Below, piece by piece: positions 13,501 to 20,900 of a stretch of DNA of 64,000 nucleotides. Under the pieces are notes generated by a model. That model was not told where the DNA came from. It made no database searches and saw only the letters and a list, made by a program, of their open reading frames with translations. Position 1 is the first letter of the stretch; each line of letters opens with the position of its first letter. Made by a program: the position numbers and the translations under genes. Source of the stretch: Stieleria varia (GTDB taxonomy: Bacteria; Planctomycetota; Planctomycetia; Pirellulales; Pirellulaceae); assembly GCF_038443385.1 (NCBI RefSeq), contig NZ_CP151726.1:5270001-5334000 (forward strand). Direction: 5' to 3'.

Positions 13501-13932
13501 GATCCGCCTGTCTCTCCAGACGGCAGCGGTGCGACCTTCGTCGGTTCGCTCACCAACGACATCAATGCGTTGGACACCAATCTGGACGGACGAGTGTCCG
13601 CTTTGGACGCTCTGGTCGTCATCAATGCCTTGCGGGATCTTCGCGAGAATCCGGTGACTCGACCGTCACGCACCGTCAATGCGTTCAACGGATTGCGTCT
13701 GGATGCGTCGGCCGACGGTAACATCACGGCATTGGATGCCCTGTACGTGATCAATGGTTTGAAAGACCAAGCCGGTGCGGGGAACGCGGAAGGCGAGATG
13801 GTTCGCCCGGTCAGTGTTCCCGTCAGTTGGTCACTCGCAGCGGACAGTGCACTGGACAGTTCGGACGATGAGAATGACGACTTGCTGGACCTGCTCGCTT
13901 ACGACCAAGAGCTCCAGCGAATCAAGAGCTAG
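1507..13932 (+). CDS. Giant secreted repeat protein: LExRxLL N-terminus, RTX-like repeats, PPC, Ig-like, FG-GAP-like, dockerin
   Basis: The protein has 4141 residues, is highly acidic and rich in Gly, Asp, Thr and Asn. Residues 1-40 are Arg/Lys-rich and lead into VESLEDRRLLAVD (about 36-48), the LEPR-XLL type signature found at the N-terminus of giant planctomycete secreted proteins. Residues about 50-2650 are many divergent beta repeats of the form GGTDTVNVDG or DDTLTVN, suggesting a beta-solenoid. RTX-type nonapeptides (GGNGNDVISGMGGADTIDG) lie near 2680-2730 and 2910-2960 and should bind calcium. A PPC-like domain (FELNNDRFTATYLG onward) is at about 3108-3250, Ig-like domains (VVDVTPPNVVFGTLG) at 3255-3565 and FG-GAP/VCBS-like repeats at 3715-3965. 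A dockerin-like pair (LDTNLDGRVSALDALVVINAL, then ASADGNITALDALYVINGL) is at about 4017-4088. No catalytic domain is visible. A surface adhesin or matrix role is inference. Confidence 0.9.
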   Translation: MIFRRNRSIDRKHLKQERETKRRRLSKLMSRRPQVESLEDRRLLAVDISLAASTATVNSDGAADEMLITVDTTTAGGPLLQHNRFTAGDVGYASDLDWDSTVAGEQTLAALATSTINIANMGAGDDTIRIVRGNDGVTGSGDINAFIDTDAGGPGDDTIIVDDSTRTASGVYSYSSASTEFTGPALTVDLGMAHEGGFFLITGTGNDTVNVDSTFGGPQEVNLNSAGGTDTVNINAVASVLLSNINIANTPASSIVNIDASGDAAATYTVADGQITSSLTAAAINYVGADLLELHLQTGDDVDVVNVTGTTALVPTTIQTNGGADQITVTASMVSGLTIDGGDPTASPGDTLTVDVVGTTGANLSVPGAGSGEFTFDGGTTISYSDIESVGTVNGAVTVAPIQTGAGDDAIVLQLIGGDTVVTSNGTEIFRLSTASVTSLTIDGQAGDDSLTVDIAGGLPTFPITFNGQGNVSSMPGDQLMIVDSSGLVVVNDATYTYLNNNDGNVNLDGSLITYTGLEPVTASITATNVTMNYSAASETITAVDAGGGMTTVDSTLGETTTFTNPTNSLTINTGGGTDTVNVDGLNFATSGLTINDVDGDDTVNFQTAPTNLGTGNLSVNTGAGTTNINEPLTAGSLVIDSGGGVTNINTPTITTTASQSYRDPVLLLGDLLTTGVGVGFFATLDGGFNLTLNDSDVALNTAFFGDVGLITPLASITTDAAGETGIGNSIGISVVTTGPQTYNDPVKTFESGLSVTITSMGGAITFASTIDDNAGSDDTLVINSGGGPASFGGVIGGIVPFASMTVNTNGPFALGQNTTVVGDLTINVPDTPALNVDNLTINNAAVITSNTGNVLFNVGDDADIQAGTTVNAPAGTLTVNVDPIPPADMDVGTGSSLILAGTITAISAAVNGGNDNDTFTITPSVSTPIAVDGNDPVGPSVPGDQLIYIGNATKTINGAGIGTLSQAGFADVTFQEIETLQTDAGNTFDDVVNVAALPGGADGLANNITIEIDASGQFIDILFDGDTTDASPAVLFSRQLINSVGTITVNGSTDDDTLTVNHGNGLVGINPITFNGGAGFDSLQVTGNPGVTIARETYIVGATEDAGTWVLDPNDSAGPGAAGAFDGDESVIVFTGLEPVDTDVPVGTFDVVFAAGNADDITIENGGLLVGADSIRVIDNNATFETFRFANKTTTRLHLNDGADIATLNYTTPAAGLTTLEVYGHGAAGVVGVIAEDNAADLFRLDATADNAAVGPAFDTSVFGQGGDDLFNNFAGVIPPGGNNSLVALSGRINIDGGDGMNDVIGLNAQADAGPMAVTLTSTQLTGATPGTIDYANAEALHLNTTDADDTIDILSTNVATTYLVSGRSGNDTFTIGNSTADFNGNVFDGSLAAIAGQVIISPDDTTSANDMDTLNVDASGDAALAGVASIDNIGSDSIAFDAFANTGNTTRLAGFAPANIDYRHDDTSGGHLAVGGNRLEFLNVRASTGTDTINVNATTAVDTTTVDAFTGNDNATVTINGDGLSANNVFSGNTGNDNFVLNVTANLGATSFVDLTSLQINGDAPAADSSNRDTLTINDNSGTARDLVFDYLDTAGDLDVNPGVGGGLGAGVEDIPVNVRTMETVVYNGSGAADNVSVEGTSGDDDLTVAPLTPNSALVFLDGDPWDGPSEGSQFDQFPGVAGGGNGPDLQIAGVVSSGIRVAGGGAGAAGDQLYVYAVSEADLVDAATTIDPFGFGAGVIIPGSTNNPGLFPSAYDLINIANNTSVVTITNDRTVPGAVPPSTPSVLLPVVPAAGTFAQTDPLIPGLVVNGGFEAAPAADGIGDDILAFLSTVLPIRINGGDPDPALAPMGDRLQVFTFNEINVFSDKSTPPIVSVTSTISGTPTLPLSFSSIENTILTSGPGAQQVNLIGDNNDPTVDQNDNFVVVGRDVDSTLGSLAAVYPGSVIDPIFEPDPDGANEFTLQINGSAPIGFRNVTDLNVFGDDRPDLLTPGTPSIANDIDTLDITPFADDTPLGWGLDVSFDEGNPAGTDGAQADLIIYNTSAFGGQVSEAIVVRPSGQDNGEIVVTNLGFGTPIVDIDFVANTDIIINDNDGFLNDTDTLTLLGTNPDNPGTSGNETIIADFTAAGGVGTQQVLVQDGAAILYAVRSFTGFTSLNVNPLGGADTLNFTPDTANANGLQNVTINYDGGDPVASDILIVNANAGARITQGVDSTSGLVDQLGAGVGNVNYINTELLNVTSATAASTLTVRGTHDEDAIAFAPTATANEARVWINDGTVITANSGGANANFGTVSVQGRFGDDTFSVVPVAGVAATIAGGDGDDEVSVTGTAVVDAITYTPTAVDGGTIAVTGLGLVTLSTVEGLSLDGAAPTTPAGDTLNVPTVNAVHTPGGVPGAGLIEPVDASGNPLLALNYASIETVAITGGTVVIQGTDEDDTITVSAAGIVTVTNELGFNNVTDVSGFTSVVINALGGDDTFNVLGGTPFNLNLIGGDNGDGSDVLNYTQAGAATLDLANEHIDEPVGGAVETTYSGIETINMTQAAFALTVEGHDGANDVFVVTPVGANDVMLQRNGVFPVVNANNTTGTISVDGLGGTGDQLIYNGTAVADAITVNPTDVTHTGFRTINFATVEDLEVHAGDGDDTVTVVGATAAFLTVFGDDGDDTITGGSNAELIFGGNGNDVISGMGGADTIDGEAGNDTITGGTGADNLFGGADSDLIIWNNGDGSDLMEGGTGNDRVQVNGAGAAASSEMYTVGPNGSRVSLARTNLVAFTLDIAQVEQLDLNTDSSSDNAEVVTVNSLVGTDLQVLNLDAGGDTNNSFVLNGNDSAETISIGPNEQILGLGPVINTTLTVGGASSDEITINANGGDDTITVNAAVNVDLILNGGQGDDVINAAGQTDAAPSLTINGGAGDDHLVGGSGNDTINGDAGEDTMVGGPGNDTFDGGADFDTILIAGTSGADIIDVFQAAPTTLNHTVNGDAQVDTLVASTVEQAHIVAGAGADLIRVNWLDAHGVNAAVDSLRMTVDGGSDVTSDRLVVVDDGTDDLVLYRKGQSNDSGTVQVGPGNAEPLLNVFSGIEFVDFVDENGVAIDNSGGPQLTVFKHDPFELNNDRFTATYLGSGSTINVDPTIDPGPLANPFGDGQNLGGDRDYYRLVAESTGTLDLQVYFRQIGALASGRPGLPNNGNLDINVRDAAGNVIAGFGANDATDDERVRIPAVAGETYYLEVFGNGGNAINVYNFSVVNHAPPVPYALELLDNPADGTTNPPGGSVNSDTGRSQFDNHTYDNTPTLFFRLDDGIFLHDLPGNPVNGTPPDEVIPIPFRAGLAQPNQPGFAIAIFDEGNTPPQTGTAPQTPLGFATAVPGQEGIYTFTVPNALALSEGSHFLSARVQMIDPAVAQETGYGDRSLPLEIVVDVTPPNVVFGTLGTGLHPDSDSGDPAVAATLTDGITNDLTPTFFGRAEANSIIRAYVDADNNGLLDPAIDVLIGQTVTTPLDGTNQAPTGEWEITSTVNMNDPTLLGGLGFDGLRRIFVTAEDLAGNISNPVGDTLEIFMDTQGPQVTGVFISDFPAFNIFTLKPESPQPTPRVDSLTISVQDLPARIAPFFYNALSNVPPLAPLVLVGDHNGIIPIQNLVFNPSPLAAGIATGEIVLSFADPLPDDRYTLTLLDSIIDPAGNQLDGENNAAEPIGSPFFETGDSIPGGDFIARFTVDSRPEVATWSQGVVYADINGNFVWDPEGKDNDFTNRDFAYNFGEITDAYFAGNFSSVATSSGFDKVGAYGAFNGTYEFFLDTDDDGIGDTVGSMAFQVNAIPVAGNFFNSAADDAAVLAGQRPRDEIGAFDGQSWYLDVNGNNNIDAGERFPTELRGIPVVGDFNGDGNDDLATFNNDTGVFQFDLDRDGTIDNQVTFGFSGFGEKPVAGDFNLDGIDDIGLWVPGREGQLPKQAGEFHFLISDTPANLPSNVFEPFSPAPLGNDFISQFGDDFALPLFGNFDPPVSPDGSGATFVGSLTNDINALDTNLDGRVSALDALVVINALRDLRENPVTRPSRTVNAFNGLRLDASADGNITALDALYVINGLKDQAGAGNAEGEMVRPVSVPVSWSLAADSALDSSDDENDDLLDLLAYDQELQRIKS

Positions 13933-13933
13933 C

Positions 13934-13995
13934 GTACGTCAGCCTTTCCAGGCTGACCTGCATGAACGTACGTCAGCCTTTCCAGGCTGACATAC
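13934..13995. repeat. Two tandem REP-like palindromes (GTACGTCAG family)
   Basis: Two copies (13934-13957 and 13968-13991) of a palindrome whose core is GTCAGCCTTTCCAGGCTGAC, each preceded by GTAC. They begin two bases after the stop of the giant gene. They can fold into GC-rich hairpins and may protect the 3' end of the transcript or stop transcription. Related palindromes occur at 36215-36275 and 56609-56705. Confidence 0.8.
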
Positions 13996-14699
13996 CCTGG
14001 ACGGTTCAGTCATTCGGCATTGACTCAATGTTTCGGCATTGTCCGTTGAGCCGTTTTCTGTCCACTGCCACCTCCCCGGAGGAACTTGGGAGAGGTCACG
14101 GTTAGCCGTTTAGGCGAATGCGAGGGAGGGGGCCTGTCTGCGCATGTGAGCGTTTGGGATTGGCAAAACGCTTGCCAGGGCACGCTATCGATTTGGAAAA
14201 TCGAGCGACAATTGTCGTTCGACTTTCCAAGTCGAAAACGAACACCACCATCCGTCCATGCACAAACCATTCGCCTTGTGCCGTGATGCCATTACGGTAA
14301 CCTCGCCCAACTGCGTCACTCTTTCCCTCCGGACCTTCCTCCCTCGGAGGATATGAATTTGGGACGATTTATTGAATTCTGTGCTCGGTGAAGCCCCGAC
14401 AACGGGCCCTCACCACGGAGACATTTTGTTCACTATGCCTTCATGGTGCGTCCCTAAGATCTTACATGACAAATGGTTACGTCGAATCCCCCAGAGACGC
14501 GAACGGTCCGGCTAGGGGGACTGCGTAATTTGCGGCGATGATGCCGGACGTGCACCATTTTTGTGGTTGTTCGGGTCCTACCCAGACGATTGATTGTGCA
14601 CGTCAGCGATTGTGTTCCGGAACTGCCGCTTATCGTGGTTGTGCCTACCGGCAGAACGTCTGACAAGGACGATGACCCCACCGGCAAGGACTTCGAATC
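13996..14699. other. Intergenic region between giant protein and outer membrane protein
   Basis: About 700 bp without a supportable gene. It contains one copy of a ~200-bp dispersed repeat (listed separately). The part from 14300 to 14699 shows no recognised motif and presumably holds the promoter of the gene at 14700. Confidence 0.4.
14086..14300 (+). repeat. Dispersed ~200-bp repeat, copy 1
   Basis: This segment matches, in inverted orientation, the segment at about 50430-50645. Shared blocks include GGCGAATGCGAGGG, TGGCAAAACGCTTG, GGCACGCTATCGA and AAAACGAACACCACCATCCG. The centre is a hairpin made of ATTTGGAAAATCGAGCGACA and its complement ending in GACTTTCCAAGTC. Both copies keep one reading frame open (peptide block FDFPSRKRTPPS in both), but that may be incidental. 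Confidence 0.75.
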
Positions 14700-15914
14700 A
14701 TGTTGTGCAAATTTAGCGAGCGAACCAAAGTTTGGTTCCATTCTTTCACTTTGGCTGCACTCGGATGTGTTGTCGCGATCCCCACGGGAATTTCCTCCGC
14801 GGCAAACGCAGCAGACAGCCTCGTGTCACACGATGCGTCCTTTGTGTCGCTATCGGATCAAAGCTCGATGAGTGAAACCGACTCGGCGATCGGCCAAGTC
14901 GGATTCTTGTCGGGCTCCAACGGTTGCGGTGCAGACGCATGCGACACGAGTTGCGACACGTTCACCGACGGTGGATGTGACTCATGCGGCGAAAAGGTTT
15001 GCTGCTGCTGCGAACCCTGGTGGGCGCACCGCACTGGCGGTTTCGGTCAGTTCTTGTTGCTGCGTGCGGGCAACGTCGATCACATCTACTCGATCGAACA
15101 GAACGACACGACGGCTAATGCCTTTCCGACCGGCCCGATCGGACGAGTGAACCTCGACGAAGGATCTGGATTTCGCGTCGGTGCCAGCTGGGCAGCCAGT
15201 GACTGCACCAGTTTGGTCGCATCGTTCACACGATTCGAGAGTGACACCGCGGACACAATCGTGCGAAACGGCGCGAACGTTCTGAACTCTCAAATCATTC
15301 ACCCCAGCACGGCGACGACCGGTGCATCCAGCTTGCAGTCGTACGCCGAGTACTCGCTTGACTTTCAATTGGTGGACGTTGCTTACCGGCACATCTGGAA
15401 AACAAGTGACATCTACGCCATCAACTGGCTGGCGGGTTTCCGCTACGGAAACATGGAGCAGAACTTGCTCGCTCAACAACAAGTCTCCGTCGCGACCGGA
15501 TTGGTCGACGTCGATGTGAACATGGACTTCAACGGATTCGGATCCATGTTCGGAATCGATGCCGAACGTCGCAGCCCGTCAACTGGCATGCTGATCTACG
15601 CCAAAGGTTTGAGCAGCTTCTTGGCAGGTGACTGGAAAGGAACGTATCGTCAAACCAACCAGTTCGGTGGCGGCGTGGTTGCCAACGAGTACGAAGATTT
15701 CCGCGTCACACCGGTTCTGGAGTTGGAACTGGGTCTGGGCTGGCAAAGCCGTTGTGGCAAGTGGCGTATGACCGCCGGTTACCTCAACAGTGCTTGGTAC
15801 GATGCCATCTCGACTCGCCAGTATGTTGATGCCGTGCGAGCAACCGACTACACCAGCGTCGGCGACACCATCACGTTCAGCGGCCTGACGGCTCAGTTTG
15901 AACGTCGGTTTTAG
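14700..15914 (+). CDS. Lpg1974-type beta-barrel outer membrane protein with Cys-rich insert
   Basis: 404 residues. Residues 1-39 look like a signal peptide (charged start, hydrophobic core, cleavage near SSAANA). Residues about 77-107 hold a striking cysteine cluster (CGADACDTSC, CDSCGEKVCCCC). From about 110 to the end there are alternating strands rich in aromatics (GFGQFLLLRAGN, YRHIWKTSDIYAINWLAGFRYG, LELELGLGWQSRCGKWRMTAGY), and the last residue is Phe (FERRF), typical of BAM-inserted outer membrane barrels. This resembles the Legionella-type pore-forming OMP family that is abundant in planctomycetes. Substrate and pore properties cannot be told. A strong terminator follows at 15942. Confidence 0.78.
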   Translation: MLCKFSERTKVWFHSFTLAALGCVVAIPTGISSAANAADSLVSHDASFVSLSDQSSMSETDSAIGQVGFLSGSNGCGADACDTSCDTFTDGGCDSCGEKVCCCCEPWWAHRTGGFGQFLLLRAGNVDHIYSIEQNDTTANAFPTGPIGRVNLDEGSGFRVGASWAASDCTSLVASFTRFESDTADTIVRNGANVLNSQIIHPSTATTGASSLQSYAEYSLDFQLVDVAYRHIWKTSDIYAINWLAGFRYGNMEQNLLAQQQVSVATGLVDVDVNMDFNGFGSMFGIDAERRSPSTGMLIYAKGLSSFLAGDWKGTYRQTNQFGGGVVANEYEDFRVTPVLELELGLGWQSRCGKWRMTAGYLNSAWYDAISTRQYVDAVRATDYTSVGDTITFSGLTAQFERRF

Positions 15915-15941
15915 CACTTAGAGGTTGAGAATCGTCCAATA

Positions 15942-15970
15942 AATGGCCGGCAGCAATGCCGGCCATTTTT
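15942..15970 (+). terminator. Rho-independent terminator
   Basis: An 11-bp perfect stem (AATGGCCGGCA / TGCCGGCCATT) with a GCAA tetraloop is followed by five T residues, 27 bp after the stop of the outer membrane protein gene. It lies between convergent genes and could serve both. Confidence 0.9.
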
Positions 15971-16004
15971 CGTTGGATGGCATCGTCAGTCCGCTGACGA
16001 TGGC

Positions 16005-16421
16005 TCAAACGTAGACGAAGCTGATGGGGGCATCGATCTCCGGGTGCAAGCTCTTGTGGACAGGGCATGCACGGGCGGCGGCTTCCATTCGGTCCCTCAT
16101 GGACAGATCTGTGACCGCAGACGCGGCGACCGTGACCACGGTCGGCAATCGCCCGATCCGTCGGACCGGGGAAGTCACCATCTCTTTGGTCACCTGTACC
16201 GTGGTTCCTGTTAAATCCAGGTCGTGGCGTTCAGCCACCAACCCCAAGATCGTCAACACACAGGTCCCCAGCGCCGTAGCAACCAGATCGGTCGGCGAAA
16301 ACGAACCGCCCAGGCCACCGTTATCTGTGGGAGCGTCAGTGGTCAATTCTGCGAGACTTGGCCCGTGAATTGCTCTGCAATTGAGTTGCCCAACGTATCG
16401 AGCGGTGATTTCAACAGACAT
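16005..16421 (-). CDS. OsmC/Ohr family peroxidase-like protein
   Basis: 138 residues, the normal OsmC-family length. The two redox cysteines are in the expected contexts: Cys54 in SPTDLVATALGTCVLTIL and Cys119 in EAAARACPVHKSLHPEI. In the family these Cys reduce organic hydroperoxides in the cytoplasm at the expense of dihydrolipoamide or similar thiols. Some relatives, closer to the YhfA type, have no proven substrate, and I cannot separate these subgroups here. It is monocistronic, with its 3' end facing the outer membrane protein gene across a terminator. Confidence 0.88.
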   Translation of the reverse strand: MSVEITARYVGQLNCRAIHGPSLAELTTDAPTDNGGLGGSFSPTDLVATALGTCVLTILGLVAERHDLDLTGTTVQVTKEMVTSPVRRIGRLPTVVTVAASAVTDLSMRDRMEAAARACPVHKSLHPEIDAPISFVYV

Positions 16422-16870
16422 CGTGAGATCGACTTCCTAATGGTGATGCAGATCGCGAAAGGAGAAAGAGGGTTCAGGCGTGCATTCGATCCTGCTTGAG
16501 GGTTCCAAATCAATTCTGTCTTGGACGGCCCATGGGCGGGGTGAACGTGCCGAAAAACCCGTCCAGACAGCGGATTATTGATAAATATGAAGTTTCAGGG
16601 AGTGTTTCCTGCGGACCCCCAATTAACTTTAGGCGATTGTTGCGGTAAACACTCCGCCTTTACGCATTGTTGAATGTGGCAAAGTTTGACCCGGTATTCG
16701 GCTCGACGTGATCCGATCGGGATGAGTAATCTTCGCCTCGCCAGCATCCCCGATTTTATTTGTAGCACCGAGGGCTTCCCGACGCTTGTCCAAGCATCAG
16801 GGAAGCCAATTCCTTCCTCCAATCCACCTCCCAATCCCCCCGCCAAACAGCCCGCTCCAAACCGCTGTTT
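16422..16870. other. Intergenic region, nothing clear
   Basis: Divergent leader region between the OsmC-like gene and the BON-domain gene. The frame is open upstream of 16884 to 16674, but the peptide there is low-complexity (proline-rich) and lacks a start signal, so I do not count it as coding. No repeat or RNA motif was recognised. Confidence 0.4.
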
Positions 16871-16878
16871 GGGAGAAG
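16871..16878 (+). promoter_or_regulatory. Ribosome binding site of the BON-domain gene
   Basis: GGGAGAAG, five bases before ATG at 16884. It fixes the start of this small gene. Confidence 0.6.
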
Positions 16879-16883
16879 CTCAA

Positions 16884-17123
16884 ATGATGACGATACAACA
16901 AGCGTCGACTCGCGAAGCGAACTTGATCTTGCGAATCCAAAGTGTCTTGGAAGCACATGCTCAACTTTCCCCGTATCATCTTGGCCTGGATGTGACGATG
17001 GAAGGCCCGCGGGTCGTCCTGCGTGGCGTCTTGCCTTCGGCGGCACTCAAACAAGCATTGGTCCCCGCGATTCGCCAAGCTGGTGTGTTGGGCCAAGTCT
17101 GTAACTGCGTGGAAGTCGCCTGA
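16884..17123 (+). CDS. Small BON-domain protein
   Basis: 79 residues starting at the first of two consecutive ATG codons at 16884. GGGAGAAG at 16871-16878 is a good ribosome binding site, which decides this start over the longer frame from 16674. The body (ILRIQSVLEAHAQLSPYHLGLDVTMEGPRVVLRGVLPSAALKQALVPAIRQAGVLGQVCNCVEV) fits one BON domain: helix, strand pair, helix, strand. BON domains are usually periplasmic or membrane-associated, but no signal peptide is seen here. The partner is unknown. Confidence 0.7.
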   Translation: MMTIQQASTREANLILRIQSVLEAHAQLSPYHLGLDVTMEGPRVVLRGVLPSAALKQALVPAIRQAGVLGQVCNCVEVA

Positions 17124-17160
17124 ACACTCGGGTGTCCACGCAAGCCTTTGCCTGCATCAG

Positions 17161-17184
17161 CAAGATTTTTCTGCGAAAATCTTG
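17161..17184 (+). terminator. Hairpin after BON gene, possible terminator
   Basis: CAAGATTTT, a six-base loop, then AAAATCTTG: a 9-bp perfect stem 37 bp after the stop of the BON gene. It has no following T-run, so intrinsic termination is uncertain. Confidence 0.35.
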
Positions 17185-17432
17185 TCGCGAATTTGTCGTC
17201 CCCACCAATCGCGTATACTGATGGTGGAAGCGATGGCAGGTGGTCGATCCATTCAAAAAACGGATGGATGAGCCCGAGCGCCCGAGCGTTTGTGTGGCCC
17301 GAGCTCATGCATAGCAGGATGCGTGTCCCAGAAATGAATGCGACCCCGTTTGCGGCGACTCAATCAACAGGTCGTTGGGCAGCACATGAGACAGAATCCT
17401 TCGCTTCTCCAGTAACCTCACAGGCACATTGG

Positions 17433-17771
17433 ATGAGCAAACCAACATCGCAGAAAAGTTCGTCGGTCGAATCGCAACAGGCCGCAACCCCTGAGCATGG
17501 ACGATCTTGGACGTTCTTGAGCAACCACGCCCACGTCTTGATCGTCCTTCACACCGAGCCCGGACTCGTTTTACGTGAGGTCGCCTTGCGGGTGGGGATC
17601 ACGGAGCGTGCTGTTCAGAGGATCGTGCTGGACTTGGAGGAAGACGGTTTCTTGCGTCGAGAAAAGGTCGGGCGAAAGAATCAGTACGAAGTGGTAACGG
17701 ACAAATCGCTACGTCACCCCATCGAGTCGCACCGCAAGATCGGTGACCTGCTGTCGATGATCTCCAAATAG
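17433..17771 (+). CDS. Winged helix-turn-helix transcriptional regulator (MarR/ArsR-like)
   Basis: 112 residues from ATG 17433. The frame is open further upstream to 17148, but that part shows no domain and is rich in rare combinations. The conserved part reads [62 protein letters not shown]. This is a winged-helix fold in which [28 protein letters not shown] is the helix-turn-helix and [13 protein letters not shown] the beta wing. Such small proteins resemble MarR or ArsR regulators. There are no metal-site cysteines, so the signal is unknown. The Shine-Dalgarno sequence is weak, and starts at 17318 or 17333 are possible. Confidence 0.75.
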   Translation: MSKPTSQKSSSVESQQAATPEHGRSWTFLSNHAHVLIVLHTEPGLVLREVALRVGITERAVQRIVLDLEEDGFLRREKVGRKNQYEVVTDKSLRHPIESHRKIGDLLSMISK

Positions 17772-17999
17772 ACCCTTGGGAGTTCTGGAGCGAGCTCAAT
17801 CGAGCATGCATCGAGACACCGCTCCTGATGTGGTTGTCAACGATCGCCTCAGAAACTCGACTTGGCGTTATACTTCGTAAGACGAGCCGTCTTGGACCGA
17901 ACTGTCCTTCGCAAGGCTTTGTCGAGAAAACACTTTGCCTGACGGTTCCAAAGCGTTCGCCCCATTGCTGCCCTCCCCCAAAGACACAAACTCAGCCTC

Positions 18000-20900
18000 A
18001 TGATGCGTCTTTCTTTTTTAAACATGTACAAAGTAGCCTGGATCGCTCTCGGATTGGTTTCGATGGCGGTCGCTACACTGCCGGTGGCACTCGCAGAAGA
18101 TCCGGTCGAGAATCCGCATGCTGTCGATCCGGCGGAAGCGGCCGAGTTGAGTCCGGAGCGGGAAGCGGAGTTGATTTCCGAAGTTCGCCAGATCACCTTC
18201 GATGGAAAACGTGCAGGCGAAGGTTACTTTAGCGCGGACGCCCGTCAGATGGTTTTCCAAAGTGAACGGGACGCCGACAATCCGTTCTATCAGATCTACT
18301 TGATGGACTTGGAAACGGCGGACGTTCAACGTGTCTCGCCAGGAATGGGCAAGACGACCTGTGCGTGGATTCATCCCGATGGCGAACAAGTTCTGTTTGC
18401 CAGCACGCATCATGATCCCGAATCGGTCGCAAAACAAAACGAACTGCTGGAGCTGCGTCGTGAAGGAAAGCAGCCTCGGTACGCTTGGGATTACGATCCC
18501 GAATTCGAACTTTATGAGCGTTCGGCCGACGGTGAATTGAAACGACTGACGGATGCCAAAGGCTATGACGCCGAGGGCAGCTACAGTCCGGATGGAAAGC
18601 AGATTGTTTTTGCGTCCAACCGCGCCGCGTATTCGCAACCGATGTCGCCCCGCGAACAGCAGTTGTTTGAGATCGACAAAGCGTACATGATCGACTTGTA
18701 CATCATGAATGCGGACGGAACCCACATTCGTCAACTGACCGATGAGGCCGGTTACGATGGCGGGCCATTCTTTTCAGCCGACGGCAAACGGATTTGCTGG
18801 CGTCGATTCAGCGAAGACGGCGCGACGGCGGAGGTGTACTCGATGAAGACCGATGGCACCGACGTCAAACGTTTGACGTCGATCGGCGCGATGAGCTGGG
18901 CTCCCTATTTTCATCCCAGCGGCGACTACCTGATTTTCACCACAAATAAACACGGCTTTGGGAACTTTGAACTCTACTGTGTTCGCGCCGACGGCGCCGG
19001 CCAGCCGGTTCGAGTCACGTACACAGACGGTTTCGATGGGCTGCCCGTGTTCTTGCCCGACGGCAAGCATATCTCGTGGACGAGCAATCGAACCGCGGAG
19101 AAACAGTCGCAGATTTTCCTTGGTGAGTGGAACGATACAGAGATCCGCAAGCGTTTGGGGCTGGACAACACCGCCCCGAGCAGCGTAGCGGATCGAGACG
19201 CAGCGTTGGCTGCCGCAGATCAATCAACGCCAGAGTTTTCGCCCGCCGATGTCGCCCGACACGTCGACTATCTTTGCCGACCGGAACTCGGTGGCCGGCT
19301 GACGGGAACAGATGGTGAACGTCGCGCGACGGCGTACGTGGCGGCCTATCTGGAAAGCCTCGGTTATTTGCCTGCTGGCAGTGATGGCACCTATTTTCAC
19401 TCGTTCGAATTCCCTGCGGGCAGCCAACTGACGGGCGAGAACACTCTGACCGTTGGTGATAAGAAGCTGACCGTTGAGACCGATTGGCAACCGTTGTCGT
19501 TTTCCAACAGCGGGGCGACTGAGCCCGCCGAAGTCGTCTTTGCCGGATACGGCATGCGTGTGCCTGGCAATGAGGAAGTCGAAGAGTACGACAGCTACGT
19601 TCACTTGGACGTCGCGGGTAAATGGGTGCTCGTGCTGCGTGACTTGCCGCAGGAGATCTCGGCCGAGCGTCGGCAGCAGCTTGCTCGATACAGTTCACCT
19701 CGGCGTAAAGCCACCGTCGCTCGCGATGCCGGTGCGCTAGGCATCATCTTTGCCGCTGGTCCGACCAGCAAAGTCAAGAATGAGTTGATTCGTTTCGATC
19801 GCGATGCATCGCAGGCTAACATCAGCATCCCGGTAATATCGGTGACCAACGCGGTGGCTGAGTCCCTGTTTGCCGGCAACAAAGAAACCTTGCAAGCTGC
19901 TCAGGCGAAAATCGATGACGGCTCGATGCAAATGGGCTTTGCACTGCCCGCTACCAAGGTCGCCGTGACGGTCAGCATCGAACGCAAGACGGGAACTGGG
20001 CGTAATGTCCTGGCTCGTCTGCCTGCTGGCGATGAAATCAATTGGGACGCGCCAGTTGTGATGGTCGGTGCCCACATCGATCACCTCGGACGCGGCGGCG
20101 GCAGCAACTCACTGGCCAAGGATGACGAACGCGATCAGGTCCACGTGGGTGCCGATGACAACGCCAGCGGCGTCGGCGTGATGTTGGAGATCGCGCAGTA
20201 CATCGCAAACGAAAAATCCACCGGTCGGCTTGCCGGCCAACGTGACCTCATCATTGCGGCTTGGAGCGGCGAAGAACTCGGCTTGTTCGGTTCACAAGCC
20301 TTTGTGCAGTCGTTTCAGGAGCTGTATCCCAATGCTCCCCAACCAGATGCCGAAACGGACGACGTCTCCGCCGCTCATGCGCACGCTCACGCTCACGGCT
20401 CATCTGAGTCCAACGAGCCGCTGACGCAGGCCATCAGCGCTTATCTCAATCTCGACATGGTCGGCCGAATGTCGGACAAGCTGATCATCCAAGGCATCGG
20501 GTCGTCGCCCAAGTTTGCTGCGGAGGTGCAACGTCGAAATGTGCCGGTCGGGTTGAAATTGCAGTTGGACAAGACCAGCACTGGATTGCCCACCGATGCC
20601 TCAGCGTTCGTCACTCGTGGCGTTCCGATCTTGTCCGCTTTCACCGGAGCACACTCGGACTATCACACACCACGTGACACGCCGGACAAGCTGGATTACG
20701 AGAGCGCGGCAAAAATCGGTCGATTGTTCGCTTTGATCACACGAGGTCTGTTGACGTCGGAGACGACACCTGAGTTTCAATTGGACGAGGGAGAGAAGCA
20801 GAAGGATGCACCGCGGGTGCGTTTGACCGCTTACCTGGGGACGATTCCCGACTACGCCGCCGGCGAAGTCGTCGGCGCGCAGCTCAGTGGCGTCGCAGCC

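Noticed and set aside
14086-14286. 66-codon frame as a gene in repeat copy 1
   Set aside because: Although copy 2 keeps a similar frame, the region is a hairpin-bearing dispersed repeat; recorded as a finding, not as a gene.
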